From Reticulitermes lucifugus (Eukaryota; Arthropoda; Insecta; Blattodea; Rhinotermitidae), in contig JAKCWW010001730.1 in the NCBI GenBank assembly GCA_026260175.1, positions 6,128 through 63,271 of the forward strand: 57,144 nt of DNA, written 5' to 3'. Position 1 is the stretch's first letter; every line of letters begins with the position of its first letter. This document shows, in pieces, positions 44,111 to 56,850 of the stretch. The notes under the pieces are model-generated. The model was not told the DNA's origin. It saw only the letters and a program-made list of their open reading frames with translations, and did no database searches. Both the position numbers and the translations under genes were made by a program.

Positions 44111-45194
44111 ATACTTCTGTCATCTATATATTGTGTATAAACAGGAATACCAGTGAACCTGCATCTTAATGTTATGTGGCTATTCGTGACACTAGAAATC
44201 CTGCAACCTTCAAGATGATGGACAAGTTGACTTTATTGTGTGACACAGCAAAAACATACATTTTCAGAGTGAGGCAAGCGACTGATCGACCTATAATGTT
44301 TAATAACACATCTCAATATTTTTTAAAATTCAGCCAATGCCATGGTACTTCTTCCATACAATTCTGGCCAAACTGCTGAAAACAAATTAACATACTACAA
44401 GTAACTTTCTTCTGTGTAAGAAAATGTGTCAGTACATCTGACTGTATAATCATTACTATGCCCACTGCTGCTTTATTTAAATGTCCGATGTACTTATTAT
44501 TGGTTTTAAGGATAAACATTTTCCACATTTTGTGTAATGTCCTTCATGTCAAAGAAAAGTTCTGACAAAGATTGTTGACCTGGTAAATTTACCGGACAAC
44601 CACATAAATAAAAGGAACAAGAAAAATTACGGAAATTAAGAAGTGGTTGGACACCAGCATTCAAAATCTGTTAAGATGTTAAGACTATGGCAAACTAACA
44701 CATCTTTATTTGTGCTCGTAAGTACTGTGAACACAACACAAGGTCTTAAATGAGTAACAAAGAACTATTTAATGAACAGACACTGAAAATTACTTCTCAT
44801 ACAACAGTAAACTCCTCCCCCTCTTTCCATGTTTAATATTTAATAATTAATATAATGTTTTCCCTCATAAAACATGCAATTTCAATGTACATAAGCCAAT
44901 AATGTTACTGGTTTAGTGTTCACATCCACGGTTCCCATAACAGCAAAGTATCCTGAAACCAGTATTAAAAAAGTTCATGTACATTTCATTTCATAAACAC
45001 TTGTTTACAAAAATCCCATAGTTTAGTAACACAGGAACATATGTACGAAGTCAGTATATAAATTTACTTTGAAATGATATCGCAAAGGCACAGACACTGA
45101 CATACAAAGGCATTTAAATTTTGCCATTCACACTGCTCAGAAATAAAAATTTTCTTTGCTATATTTGTTACTTATGAAAACCATGCTACAGACA
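44111..45194. other. Intergenic DNA, nothing recognised
   Basis: AT-rich; no gene or bounded repeat could be supported. Confidence 0.5.
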
Positions 45195-45490
45195 ACTAAC
45201 TAAGTCCATGGATCAGAGTCATATTTTAGAAGTTTATAATTCTTCTGGTCAAGAAACAGCCTGTATTTTATGGAACCCAAGTGTTCAGTACAAGGTTCAC
45301 AACAACCTGAAAATGGTTCCTATCCTGAGCCAGATGAATCCAGTCCACACCTTCCAATCCTATTCCTTTGAGATGCATTTTCATATTATCCTCCCTTCTA
45401 CACCCAGGTCATCCAAGTGGTTTCATTTCTTTGGGTTTTCCAAACAAAAACCTGTATCAATCCAAAGGACCGGTAGCAGTCCAGTGCCCT
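45195..45490 (-). pseudogene. LINE 3' end fragment
   Basis: ACTAAGTCCATGGATCAG at the left (C-terminal/3' end), then TGTATTTTATGGAACCCAAG, CAGATGAATCCAGTCCACAC, TTTCATATTATCCTCCC and CAGGTCATCCAAGTGG. The order matches the other LINE fragments. No long frame remains. Confidence 0.65.
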
Positions 45491-45539
45491 GCGTAACATT
45501 TTGTAACATGTTGTATGTGTAAGGTAAGGAGATTTTAGG

Positions 45540-46470
45540 CCCTCACCCAATCCCCACGCTGGAGGATCACCACTTGTCAGTTGTCCACGAATGCTTATGC
45601 AGTATAGTCGCAGAACCCTTCCACATCTGGGAGCCTTCTCCTCCATCCAAGATCTTCCAGGCTGAGATATATGCTATCCTGGCCTGTGCTTATGAAATAC
45701 AAGCTAATGCTAGATCAGAGAAATACATTAGTATTTGCTCTGATAGTCAAGCAGCTTTGAAAGCTTTACAGGCTGCTAAAACAACATCCCCACTAGTACG
45801 GCAGTGCCAAAGGGCGTTGAAAGATATCTCCACCTATCACTCTGTGGGACTCTTTTGGGTCCCCGGACATTCTGGAATACGTGGAAATGAAATTGCCGAT
45901 GAGCTTGCAAGGGGGCGTTCCATTCACCATTTTGTTGGACCGGAGCCAGCCCTGGGAGTGTCAAGGCAGAGTATAAAGAAGAAAATTCAGTGCTGGTTGG
46001 ATAAACAGCACAAGACACTGTGGCAGGGACTTGCTGGCACATAGAGACAGGCTCGAGAGTTGATCTTGGGCCCTCGTATTGCCGTTAGGACCAGGCTGCT
46101 GTCCTTTAACAGGACGCAATCCAGGGCGGTTATTGGCCTGCATACTGGACATAACACCTTGAGAAGAAACCTTCACATTATAGGACTGAGTGACAGTCCC
46201 TTGTGTAGGAAATGCGGAGCAAAGGAGGAGACCTCAGCTGATGTCTTGTGTGAGTGTGAAGCCCTGGCGACACACAGACACACTCATCTGGGTTCCTTCT
46301 TTTTGGACCCTGAGGATGTCAGAGAACTAGTCTGGGTGTGATCTGGACCTTTATTACAAGGACAGGGCTCTTTTGACTTGGACTTTAGTTAAGGGGCACA
46401 AAGGGCCTGTCAAATGCCTACGTGCATCGGGACAGCAAGGGCCTGACCCATACTCATACTCATACTTACT
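45540..46470 (+). pseudogene. Jockey-like LINE, RNase H and 3' end
   Basis: From 45574 the frame encodes an RNase H domain: FQAEIYAIL (catalytic Glu), ICSDSQAALKAL (catalytic Asp) and WVPGHSGIRGNEIADELA (His and Asp). A single TAG at 46042-46044 interrupts it. The same frame continues as RQARELILGPRIAVRTRL and a zinc-knuckle-like CRKCGAKEETSADVLCECE to TGA near 46341. The first RNase H aspartate (TDGS motif) and the reverse transcriptase are absent, so it is 5'-truncated. The 3' end is a short CATACT repeat at about 46449-46467. One stop in about 250 codons makes it younger than the other LINE scraps. Confidence 0.85.
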
Positions 46471-47960
46471 CCATCTAAGAGCTGAAGGTTTGCCATGTCA
46501 TGCCACAGTGACAAAGAACCCACTATCTAGAACAAATTTCAAATGATTTAGATGGTGAACTCACTCTACTGTATTCAGAAAACTGAACTATTTGTAGGTG
46601 AATCCAAATCTGGGTAAGTAATTACCTCATGCTAATTGATCATCATAATAAATCTGTTGACTTGCCACTTCGTGCACTATCTCCAGAACATCTGACTACA
46701 CCACTGTGCCCAGTGCTCCATGTCACTAGTCATGTTGCAGTTATATAACATGTGTAGTTTAAACTTATGGGGGCAATGTTTACTTCCCTATATCTTCTGT
46801 CTACATTCTTGGATTATCCAGTGTTTCTTAGTGATCAAAAATTTTTTTTTTTAAGATATCACCACTAGACCTTCAATTATAGCCGACAAATTTACAAGTA
46901 ATCTGCACATTTGTCAGTTTGTGAACTGGATCTTTATTAGGTTTCCAGGGTATATACACATAAAACAATCAGTGTCTGTAAACATTGCTCATTACAGACC
47001 AAGTTGTGATGCAAATTAATTTTTTGTATATTATATTAAAAATTAATACAATTTATTGTTACAGTTTTAAGCAAGGAAATTAATTGTAAGAACTGAAGTA
47101 CAGAAGTGCTGGATATGCTGGTTTTATTTGAACCAATTTTTATTTATTCATTAGAAGACTAAACATTAAGCTTAAATATGTATAATTTATACAGATAAAT
47201 AATATACTCTATGTCAAAATAATACATAAGGTGTATATATGTTTTTTTTTTAACAGTAAAGAATATTGGGAAGAACTGATGCCTTGTGGCGAAAAATGAT
47301 AAGTGGATATGAGTTCTACATGTTATTTCAATCAACAAGTGTCTTTACCATCAGTTGGCCCTTATATCATCCCCACGCATGCTGGAATCAAGAAGCACAT
47401 ATTCAAGCAAGACTCGGGAAGAGTAATGAAATTGGATTAGATGTCCTTTCCAAATAAATTCTTTGCAATATTGCATACCTCACTGTCCTTGATGCTTAAT
47501 TATTACAGACATAAATTTATCATTACAGATACAGGCATGATAATTATAATGATAATTATTATCATGGTTATTAATTGCTATGAATGATACAATGGTAGAA
47601 TAATAGTGTAGGAAACCGAGCCAGCTGGTTACATGGCATCATACACATGAACTTTTTCACTGATATGAAATACTTTAATACAACCAAACCTTTCCTCATA
47701 TAAACTAAGAAAAAGAACTACAATGACATTACTTGAAATGTTTGAAATTGTTTGTTTGAAAATACGAAAAATAACACAACATAACCTAGATCGAGTGTGA
47801 ACATTGAATGAAAACTTTCAGTAAGCTGCCTTGTGAATATTATTTAACTTGGATACTCAGAACATAATAGGATTGAAGGCATTGTGTGTGCAGTGCAGTG
47901 CAGAAGTCTTATGTTTCTTGGGGTCTACAGTGGGAAAGTGAATCTGAAAGACTGATGAAT
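46471..47960. other. Intergenic DNA, nothing recognised
   Basis: No gene or bounded repeat. A T-run and AT-rich sequence around 46840-47260. Confidence 0.5.
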
Positions 47961-47965
47961 TAATC

Positions 47966-48202
47966 TGAAGAGAGTGGTGTAGGTGGGGGAGGGGGCTGAG
48001 CGGTGCAGCTGCCCCAGGATGGAAAAGTAAATATTTTAAATAAAAAATTGTAATTTTTTGTGCTCAACAAGTGTTAAATTATTCAGCCAAATAAAGGTAA
48101 ATTCAACAAGTGATGGTGTTTTTTGCAATTTATATTTTCTGTTAGTGGTGGCCATTGTGATTACACACGCCAGACAACAAAAGACTTAGCTATGCCACTG
48201 GA
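47966..48202. mobile_element. Possible hAT-like remnant
   Basis: AGTGGTGTAGGTGGGGG at the left is a degenerate mirror of TAGCTATGCCACTG at the right (CAGTGGCATAGCTA inverted). A convincing 8-bp duplication is not visible. Confidence 0.35.
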
Positions 48203-51200
48203 TGCAAGCACACTGTTACAATCATCATATCAAACTATGTTCAATTACAATTTTTAGATCTGAGTAAGATTCATATTTTATGTCGCACAGAACTGTCTGT
48301 CCAATGAGATGTGTTTGCATACAGCAAGAACATTTAATTTATGCTTCAAGTAAGTGTGGGTTATACTGACAATATAACCCAAAATCAAGTTTGTCCATCC
48401 ACTTTCAGTGTAGGCATTTACTGCTATGTGTTAATGAAATGCGATGAATAATTTCAGAGACAAAACATGCAAACAGATGTGATCTCTTCAGTGTGAGTTA
48501 ATTTTATGTACTTTGTACTATGAATACATTAAAACTGCATGGCAGTATATGTTTTAAGTGTGTTATTTAATTACACTCTCAACTGCTGACAGTATATAGT
48601 GTCAGTAGTGTGCATAATTGAGCATGGAGCACCAGTGGAATAATACTGACAGGGGAAAATTCAAATTACTTGGAATAAATCCTGTTCCAGTACCAACTGG
48701 CCTGGGATTGAAGATCAGTCTTCACATTGACAGAAGTGCAACTGCCTGCCTAAGCCATGGCATGGGCCTGCAGTATATGTTGAAGAATATAATTATGAGA
48801 AGTTCCCATATTTCATTATAAAAACACAACACTCTTCACAGTAACATAATTGTTTCAACACATGAGTAGCATAAATGTAATTCACGGTCGTTTTCAGGTG
48901 CATTTTCAGTCTAGAGAAACAAATTCTGGTATATACTTTGCTTAAAGTGGGCCTTGGAGAAGCAGGTTTTGAATGGGGTTAACTGGATTGAACTGGCTCA
49001 GCTAGGGTCCAATGCAGGCTCCTGTGACCACAGTAACATGCCTTTCACTTACATAAAAGAATTTCTTGACCAGCTGAGCAACTATCAACCTTCAAGGTAG
49101 ACCCTACACATTGGTTACAGTTACGAATTAAAACGTACGGTGCAAAGAAAAGGAAAAGTTTCTTTCTAAAAAATTCTGGTTTACGCTTTACGTGCTAATT
49201 AATTTTATCACACAAATACGATTGTAGGCGCATTCGCAAAACAGCGAAAAGTCACTATTAACATCGCCGTGTCTGACCGTCCGCATGGAACAACCTGGCT
49301 CCCACTGGACGGACTTACGAAATTTTACGTTCGAAACTCTTACTAAAATATGTCTAGGGAATTCATGTTTGGTTAAAAGTGGACAAACATTCTTTATGAA
49401 ACGTTTCAGATAACAGTCGTAGACAAAATAAAAAATATGCATTTCATGACAAAGATAATGCAGAAAAATACAACAGAGCCAGGCAGACGTTAACATAACA
49501 TCGCGAATTGCATGCCGGCTAATTAAGTAGAAATGTAGTCATGACATTTAATTGCTTATATCTAAGAGTATTAAATTTCTATGTATATAAATTATGAATA
49601 TGCCTATAAATTAAGTAGTAAATATTGCCAGAAAGTCATAAATTACGAAATATTTCGACGGGATGAAACTTTAAGGTTATGTATGACCGATAAATTTAAT
49701 AGCCACTAAGTCGACGTATACATACAGTTTTTAAAAGAAATAAAATAATAGACCCTAATAATAGTAATCGTATTATATAATACGTATCATTGCCTATAAC
49801 TTACGGTTCTGACGACAACAAAGTGAAACACCATGTGAATTAAACGGTATGACCACCTGAGAAGGGATCAGGATGCAAGGATTCGAACGCGCCTCACTGT
49901 TACGTTATACGTACATTTGCCCCTTGTATTTTCTAGCAGTTTATAAGTCCTATAAAAAGTTACAAGTTGTTTCATGCAACACGTGGCAGGATAGCTGCTA
50001 TTTCACTCATATAAAAAACAAAGATGTTCGCAGAAGTAGCAAGCTTGTCTAATATCTTGTCATAATAGTTAAAGATGACACGGTTTGTACATTATGTAAC
50101 GACACTGCATCGACTTCAGGCGTCGTCTTGTTCAATGGGTTGAAAATTGTATATGGCAAACAGTAGGAGGTGGTTATAGCACATTTCAAAGCACTGTACT
50201 GGCAATGTTAGAGAAACAATGGAAAAGTATGAATTTGTCATGACAGTTTGTGTCTACGTGACGAAGCAGAACCTTTCACATTAGCCCCATAGTGAGTGTG
50301 TGATGAAACAATGAACGCTTGACAAGGTACCATAAAAACAGGTAATGAATTATGCATGTCTAAAGGACTGTGACAATTACTCATTTATTAGTCTGAGGAC
50401 AGTCCACTAGTTCAGGAATATTCATTATTACACATTTTGTGTGACAGCTCCAGGCCATATTCATATGATTATCTTTATAGTGATGATCTACAATTGTTAC
50501 ATACCTCAAAAACGAGCATATGTGAATATTAAAAACCCTGAACAACGGAGTAGAACCAACTCCCTGAACATGTCTGTTAAATGTTCCTCAAATATTACAT
50601 TACAATCTTCTAGAACATAAGTTATCTGATGCACCTGTATCCAACTGTGCTTGTGACCTATATAAAGCACAGTATTAGCTGGTTTGTGAATGGGCCAGGC
50701 AGACAGGTTGCCTATATTCACCTTGTGTAAATTAGTAAAGAAATTCCACAGTGGATTTCACTGCCACTACCTGTTCTGCTGCAATACCTAATTTTGTGTT
50801 CAGCCAACAACATGAGCAACACACTGAAGTTCACAGCAAATGGACATACGCTGCTCCTTCCTCGACATGACAACATGGCAATCTGCACCCCATCAGTCCC
50901 TGTTCGTTGCTGTCACCTTACCACACAGTCAGTATCAGAAAACACGCAGATATTGAAATTCACAAAACTGAATTAAAAATCACAATTTATCAACTTCATC
51001 AATCTTCAGATATGACTGATAAAGTTATCTTTTGAACATTACTGCATGAATTATGAGAAATATGAAGTTTTATTGAGCACTAATATAGCATTCCTTACAA
51101 TAACAGGACTAACATTCAATTTATACAACTCATGTACATTAAATACAACAACTAGACATAGATGAATAGATGAACACCATATTTACATCATCTTAAATTC

Positions 51201-51234
51201 TTAAAAACAAACACAACTACTATCCAAATGTTTT
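48203..51234. other. Intergenic DNA, nothing firmly recognised
   Basis: About 3 kb without a supported gene. A weak minus-strand tRNA-like piece (GTTGCTCAGCTGGTCAAG) lies at about 49065-49085. Open frames at 49188-49496 and 50506-50721 (minus) lack motifs. Confidence 0.45.
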
Positions 51235-51247
51235 TTTATTTATTTAT
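51235..51247 (-). terminator. Candidate poly(A) signal cluster for DNAJC7
   Basis: Repeated AATAAA on the minus strand. Confidence 0.45.
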
Positions 51248-51829
51248 TATGAATCAGCACTAAAATGAATACATCACAGATGTTATGGAAACACTATTAA
51301 AACACAATGTCATAAAACATACACACCATGCTCCTAAGTCTCAGACAGGGAGGTACATAATCTCATTAGCATGGACATGCTCCACAGTTTATATACATGA
51401 GAACTGGTCTTGTGTCTCTTGAAACATTATCATCCACAGCACATACTTTGCCGTTACATAACTGCAAGCCTCCATCTACGATTTGAATGTCAGAAGGCAA
51501 AATATGTTGATCATGAAACTGGAAAAGAACATGGCAAGTTATGTGTATAGATAAGAACAGACATCACGCCAGTTTTGAAAATAAACCACTAAGGAGAACT
51601 CACACTTAGCTTAAGTACATTTTCTGCACCTGAAAGAAATAAAAAATAAATTAAATACCATAAAAGTTCACATTTGTCTAAGAGCCTTATCATATACATA
51701 AAGTATGAATAGCATCTGCAACATTTGGATTGCAGTGGAACAGTCAGTGGCATTATTTGACATTGGAGCAATAAGATGTCGCAAACCAGCGGAATGTTGT
51801 AGCAACCAACTGAATGGGAGATGGTGTTC
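51235..51829 (-). other. DNAJC7 3' UTR with candidate poly(A) signals
   Basis: On the minus strand, overlapping AATAAA hexamers (TTTATTTATTTATT on +, 51235-51247) lie about 590 nt after the stop codon. Another lies at 51069-51074. No coding similarity in between. Confidence 0.5.
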
Positions 51830-51942
51830 TTATCCAAACTGGAAAGTGAATCCACCAGGAAAGGAGCCACTTGAGAAGGTGAACTGACTTCCACCAGGTT
51901 CAGCAAAAAATGCTTGGAATACACTGTTCGGGTCAATGTCAC
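51830..51942 (-). CDS. DNAJC7: DNAJC7 last exon
   Basis: Acceptor (minus strand) TTGTTTTTTCCAG, TAA at 51832-51830. It encodes [17 protein letters not shown] and GGFTFQFG. The aromatic-rich DPN..F.AFF...FFFQFG ending is conserved in DNAJC7. Confidence 0.93.
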
Positions 51943-54900
51943 CTGGAAAAAACAAAAGCTGTATGTATTCATTATTCCTCTCCTTCATGAAAATCTGACA
52001 CCAAACTACAAGGTTTGTGTGTTAGAACTAGCACTTAATATACAAACATGAAAAATCACAGAACATATTCAGTAAATGTAGGGTGCGATGCTCATATACT
52101 ACACATTCTTTGCTTTGTTTATGTAATTCTGGTAACATTTTTCAGATTCCTACTGCTACTCATTCAAAATCATACAAAGGTTTTTAAATGGTTAAAAATG
52201 AAGAGGGGATCAACATGAAACCCAAAGCATACTTAGTAGTTAAGGCACCACACTCCATGGATTAAGCTAAATGGCAACTTAGTCCTTATGGCAGAGACAT
52301 GTACCAATAACAGAATATTCCTAAAAACCACAATTTCAAAAAAGCATACTTCATACATGACTCTACACTTAGAATTTACAACAGAGTTATTATATGCCAG
52401 TTCTGACATTCTATTCTATTCACATTATAGTCCAAGGTGTGTAAATGACAATTCTGTACACACTAATCTCAGTATCACTTACTGGCCATGCCTTCCATAT
52501 CCTCAAGATCTTGACCATTGTCATAACGTACTCTCTTCTTAGGGTCAGACAGTATTCCATATGCTTCTCCAACTTCTTTAAATTTCTTCTCCTGTTCTCG
52601 TTTTTCACCATCCGATGCATTTGCATGACGATCTGAAATTGTAAAAATGTACAGTTATCACATATTTTAGGTTCTAAAAAATATGCAACTTTCTTAAGGT
52701 GATATTTTTGTAGTATGTGAAATAAAACAGAGGCCATTTGATCATTTATTCAGCTTTGGTCTGAAGGCAACAACTAATGAACTGTCAGCCACGCAAGGCA
52801 CATGAAATTGGTATGGAAGCTGATTGGGCAACATAGCCACATATATACTGCATATGAAACACTCTTTGTAAGTCAACACTCACAAATATAGCGATGATAC
52901 AAAGCAATGAGGTCATGTCTGACAAATTTAATGTGTACAGAATCTATATTTAAGTAGCACATTCTTCCCGATGTTGATGACTATATTATTATTATTATTA
53001 TTATTATTGTTGTTGTTGTTGTTACTACTACTGCTGCTGCTGCTGCTACTGTTAGTGTTGTTGTAGTAGTAGTAGACATGTAGTACTAGAAATCCATACA
53101 ATAAGACAGTAGGCTTGAAATGACACCTGGAGCTCACTGTCATCTTGCAGGAGTTGTGAGATGCAACTTTGCATCATTAAGCAAAATCACATGTGAAATC
53201 AATTTCAACAGACTTTCAAACCAGTGAAGAAATAAAATGCAATACTGTTGTATGTGATACAAGAATACATTACAAACTAACCAGGATGATGAACCAGTGC
53301 CCTCTTTCTGTATGCTTTCTTGATTTCATCTGTTGATGCATTCTTGTCTACTCCTAATATTTTGTAATAGTCTTTGCGTTTTGATTTTTTTAAGGCCAAC
53401 TTTGCCTCATGCAGTGCTCTTTTATTCTCTGTAAAGACACAATACATTAGAATTTTAAACAGCTGCATAAATAAACCTATAATAAAATGTACTCAAAGGA
53501 TGGTCCAAAATCAAGATATTACCTCGACTACTATCCATTTTTAGTGCTCTCTCATAATCTCGTACAGCTTCATCAAAATCACTCAGCTCCATGTAACATT
53601 TTGCTCTGCGCAACAATGCTTTCAGGTAATTTTCATCCAAATCGAGGGCACTTGAGCAATCAGCCACTGCCTCATTAAGGCGACCCAGCTGAACAGAACA
53701 AACAACAGATTATAGTTGTCTGCATAGAATAAAATTGTTTCCATTAATTACACTATTTAAAACACTACCTTCGAACAAACTGTTGCCCTGTTGAAGAATA
53801 ATTTGGCATTGGTTGACTTATTGTTTGGATCTATTTTCAGTGCTTCAGAATACAGGTTATAGGCTTCAGTGAGTCTGCCAGATTTGAACACTTCATTTCC
53901 TTCTTCCTTTTTCTGTTTCAAAGCCTTTGCTTGCTGAAATATGAAAATAATAGAAAATATTTGTAATGCCATGAAATGCCATTTAAAGATACAGAAGTAA
54001 ATGTATTACATCAGGTAATACAAACACACAAGAATACTGTGCCTATGTTATAACAGTGGGTACAGGACATGGTTTGCTGACTACATTTCATCAGTTTAAT
54101 ATATAAGTAGAGTTACGAAGATGGATATCTTTCCAGTCTTAATAAATGTAAACAGGTCATTAGTTTTGAGTCTACTGTAGCACATCAAATGTGAATTACA
54201 GTGGTGCATAACATCCAACACCAACTGACCACAAAGAACAATATTCAGATTTCACCTTCCATTCTAATAACTAACTTGAATGAAACTAATTTAAATTATA
54301 CAAAAATACATAACATTTTGCAATAAACAACAGTAGTATGCTTGCATTCAAAACTGAAACATACCTTGTAAATGTTCATTGCTTTTTGATGGTCTGGTGC
54401 AAGTCGTAAAACATGCTGGAAATGAGTGAAGGCTTGTTCCACATTGTCCTGGTAATATAAGCACATTCCACGGACATAAACAGCATCTGCATTCTGTTTG
54501 TCAATATGAAGAATGTCACTACAATCAAACAAAACACATCACAGTAACACTACATGGCTAAGCAGAACTGTGGTGCACCCTAAACAAACCCAATATTTTA
54601 CACAATGCAAGAACCCAGAGACCATCATACGAGTAGCACCCACTGTGAAAATCTGAGAACTTATATAATTTTGTGCTTTGATATTAGCAAATCCAAACAT
54701 TATCATTTATCAACAAGAATAGGACCTCTGAAGTCTGGTGCTGGCAGCTGGAGTTAATCTTGGTATGTTTAACTTGTAATGTTACAGGCATTGAAAAATG
54801 TACTTATCTTTTGAACTATGCCTGGTAAAAATGTCCATATTATTTACTATCATATATATAAAAAGAAGTTTGTATGTTCTAGAAACTGAACAAAATATTC

Positions 54901-56521
54901 TGTACCTAGATGCAAATGTAGTGCACACAGACTTCTGGTATTATTTTCCCTTCGAAGTTCTGACAGAGTTCCGATTTAGAAGTTTACCTTTGTATGACAT
55001 ACGAAAACGGTGGTCTATGGGCAGGCTGACTTTGCACTCATTCACTTCTTCCTGGCTGAGACACTGCAGGTGGCCAAATATCGATCAGTGTCTCAGCTTT
55101 CAAGGCAGGTCATTTGACCAGCTTGTGGGTTCAGTTTATTCTTGGGATTAGATATGTAGCTGCCTACATGTCCAACAACTTCTGAACCACAACTGGAAGA
55201 AGTTACCAATGTTCCATCTTGTTATTTCATTATGATATCCTTGTACAGCTACTTATTTATTTACGACCTACTTGGCAATACTGTTAGTAGCCAAAAGAGT
55301 CGATGATTGGTGAACAATGAATATGAAAAGATGTGGGAAGATTTGGTCTACACTGACCCCAACATTTTCCTTGGACGGACTGAGAAAGACCATACAAACC
55401 TTCAAATGGGATAGCCAATCTCTCAGACCAAAGTTGAACCTCATGGATATAAGGCAGAAGTACTACCTGTGATTGAAGGCTTCCGCCGTGGTCATCACAT
55501 GACTTAAAATCGTCTGGGTTTTTACCCGGCGTCGTTTTGTGGTGTATGACCACGTTTCGCGACCACTTGTCTGTCCCATCTTCAGGGTCCTCCAAGACCC
55601 TGAAGATGGGACAGACAAGTGGTTCCGAAACGTTGGTCATACACCAAAAAACGACACCGGGTAAAAACCCAGAAGATTTTATGCAACAGAAGTACTACCT
55701 GTTCAACCATGGCATTCAGTGATGCAGCTATTTGATAAACAGCGAAAGACTTTTGGAAAGATTCAAGAAATTTGGCTTATTAAGGAGGAAAACGTCTTTA
55801 AAGGGAAGCCAGAAAACATATTTTGTAATTCTGTAGAGAAATTGATATTCACTTCACTAAAATACTGTTCCATATAAATTTCACCACCATACCACATTTT
55901 ATGCCCTACCTTCTTCAGTGATTTTGATAAATTTGTGAACACAGGACTTTTTGTTAAAAGCACAGTTCATAGGTGAACAGCCCAGCCTTGCTAAAACTAT
56001 TCCAAAAGTACCAATTCTACATTCCCATATTTTGCAGTTTTCATCTCTTTCTGGCTCAGCTGGTCAACTTGCTGACTGCTTTGAGTATCAAGTCTCAATT
56101 CTATATAACTATATTTACCCAGTGACACTGCATCATATCTCGAAAGAACAGGATCCTCTACTGTAAAGTTGACAAAGATATTCCAGATTCTTCAACGACA
56201 TATTTGCAAGGAACATTTGAAGTTGTACCCACCTAGTTTATAATGCCCAGGTTTTCTTTAACTGACAGCAGCTTTCGTTTTATACCTGTTTTTGATGTAG
56301 TATGCATGCTGATCATGTGTTCAATAATTTATCACTCCACAGGATGCAACCTGTACAAACACATGCAACCACAACTGTACATTTAACACAACAGTAGCTG
56401 CTTACTTTGCAATTTCTTGTGCTTCCTGATACCGTCCAAGCAATGCCAAGCACTCAGATTTCTTTAGTTTAAATCTGGTACATGGAACCTGCTCAAGTAT
56501 TCGATCCATACAAAATAAAAC
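51830..56521 (-). CDS. DNAJC7: DNAJC7 (TPR2) co-chaperone, 3' part, 7 exons
   Basis: Minus-strand exons 56521-56406, 54518-54365, 53933-53769, 53688-53523, 53428-53282, 52632-52483 and 51942-51830 join in phase to 336 codons plus TAA. TPR repeats fill residues 1-200 (for example [77 protein letters not shown]). The J domain runs about 220-285 ([23 protein letters not shown] at 248-250). The end PGGFTFQFG matches the vertebrate DNAJC7 tail. DNAJC7 binds Hsp70 and Hsp90 through its TPRs and stimulates Hsp70 ATPase through HPD, in the cytosol and nucleus. Human DNAJC7 is about 494 residues, so roughly 150 N-terminal residues lie beyond 57144. Confidence 0.95.
52483..52632 (-). CDS. DNAJC7: DNAJC7 exon: J-domain end
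   Basis: Acceptor CAATTTCAG, donor A|GTAAGT, 150 bp, phase 1 to 1. It completes the HPD aspartate and encodes [18 protein letters not shown] and [12 protein letters not shown], helix IV and the start of the linker. Confidence 0.95.
52981..53073. repeat. Compound triplet microsatellite
   Basis: TTA, TTG, then CTA/CTG, and TAG triplets in a DNAJC7 intron. It yields a spurious Asn/Ser-rich minus-strand frame. Confidence 0.9.
53282..53428 (-). CDS. DNAJC7: DNAJC7 exon: J-domain start with HPD
   Basis: Acceptor TGTCTTTACAG, donor CCTG|GTTAGT, 147 bp, phase 1 to 1. It encodes [38 protein letters not shown]; the HPD aspartate is split across the intron. Confidence 0.95.
53523..53688 (-). CDS. DNAJC7: DNAJC7 exon: last TPRs
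   Basis: Acceptor GTTCTGTTCAG, donor CGAG|GTAATA, 166 bp, phase 0 to 1. It encodes [20 protein letters not shown] and [21 protein letters not shown] helices with the usual A..Y and A...P-type spacing. Confidence 0.95.
53769..53933 (-). CDS. DNAJC7: DNAJC7 exon: second TPR block start
   Basis: Acceptor ATATTTCAG, donor AAG|GTAGTG, 165 bp, phase 0 to 0. It encodes [20 protein letters not shown] and [24 protein letters not shown] is the TPR2-type carboxylate-clamp region that binds EEVD tails of Hsp70/Hsp90. Confidence 0.95.
54365..54518 (-). CDS. DNAJC7: DNAJC7 exon: mid TPRs
   Basis: Acceptor GTTTGATTGTAG, donor AAG|GTATGT, 154 bp, phase 2 to 0. It encodes [20 protein letters not shown] and [23 protein letters not shown] is conserved in DNAJC7. 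Confidence 0.94.
55504..55681. mobile_element. Foldback element with hammerhead-like core
   Basis: Arms of 86 bp (55504-55589 and 55596-55681) are separated by 6 bp. Outer ends are TAAAATCGTCTGGGTTTTTA and its inverse AAAAACCCAGAAGATTTTA; inner ends are CCATCTTCAGGGTC and GACCCTGAAGATGG. A handful of differences separate the arms. Confidence 0.9.
55596..55638 (+). ncRNA. Hammerhead-ribozyme-like motif
   Basis: GACC (55596-55599), CTGAAGA (55600-55606), GGGAC...GTTCC stem II, GAAA (55627-55630), CGTT, then GGTC (55635-55638). GACC/GGTC make stem I; GTT fits the NUH cleavage rule. The left arm's minus-strand copy lacks one T after CG. No experimental support. Confidence 0.45.
56406..56521 (-). 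CDS. DNAJC7: DNAJC7 exon: first one in window
   Basis: Acceptor TTTTGTCTACAG, donor AA|GTAAGC, 116 bp, phase 0 to 2. It encodes [20 protein letters not shown] and [14 protein letters not shown], a TPR pair; RFK..K.ECLA.LGRY.EAQ matches DNAJC7. Earlier exons lie right of the window. Confidence 0.93.
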
Positions 56522-56850
56522 CTGTAGACAAAAATAACAAGCACCTGTATAACAAAAAGCATACCTATTTAACCAACCACAAGTATTTTTCCTAACTTAG
56601 CGCCTAAAAAAAAGAGACAACAGTTCATGATTATAAGTACCGAAAAATACTTCACCATGAAAAATGTCTGCAGCACTGGTAGTGTGCTTGTGCACAAAGT
56701 TCACATCAACACTGTGGTTCCTCTATTGTGGATTTTAAAACTTTATGATGGTAAGAGTGTTACCTATGGTGTCTTGGTAAGGGAAGCCTGATCTATCAGT
56801 GCTGGGTGCAAAGTGCTAAAACGTTAATGATATGTACACACTGTAAAAAG

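Larger units (their letters stand above)
54519..56405. other. DNAJC7 intron
   Basis: A 1.9-kb intron; apart from the foldback element at 55504-55681 nothing was recognised. Confidence 0.6.

Noticed and set aside
52928..53143. Asn/Ser-rich minus-strand frame
   Set aside because: Produced by the triplet microsatellite in a DNAJC7 intron.
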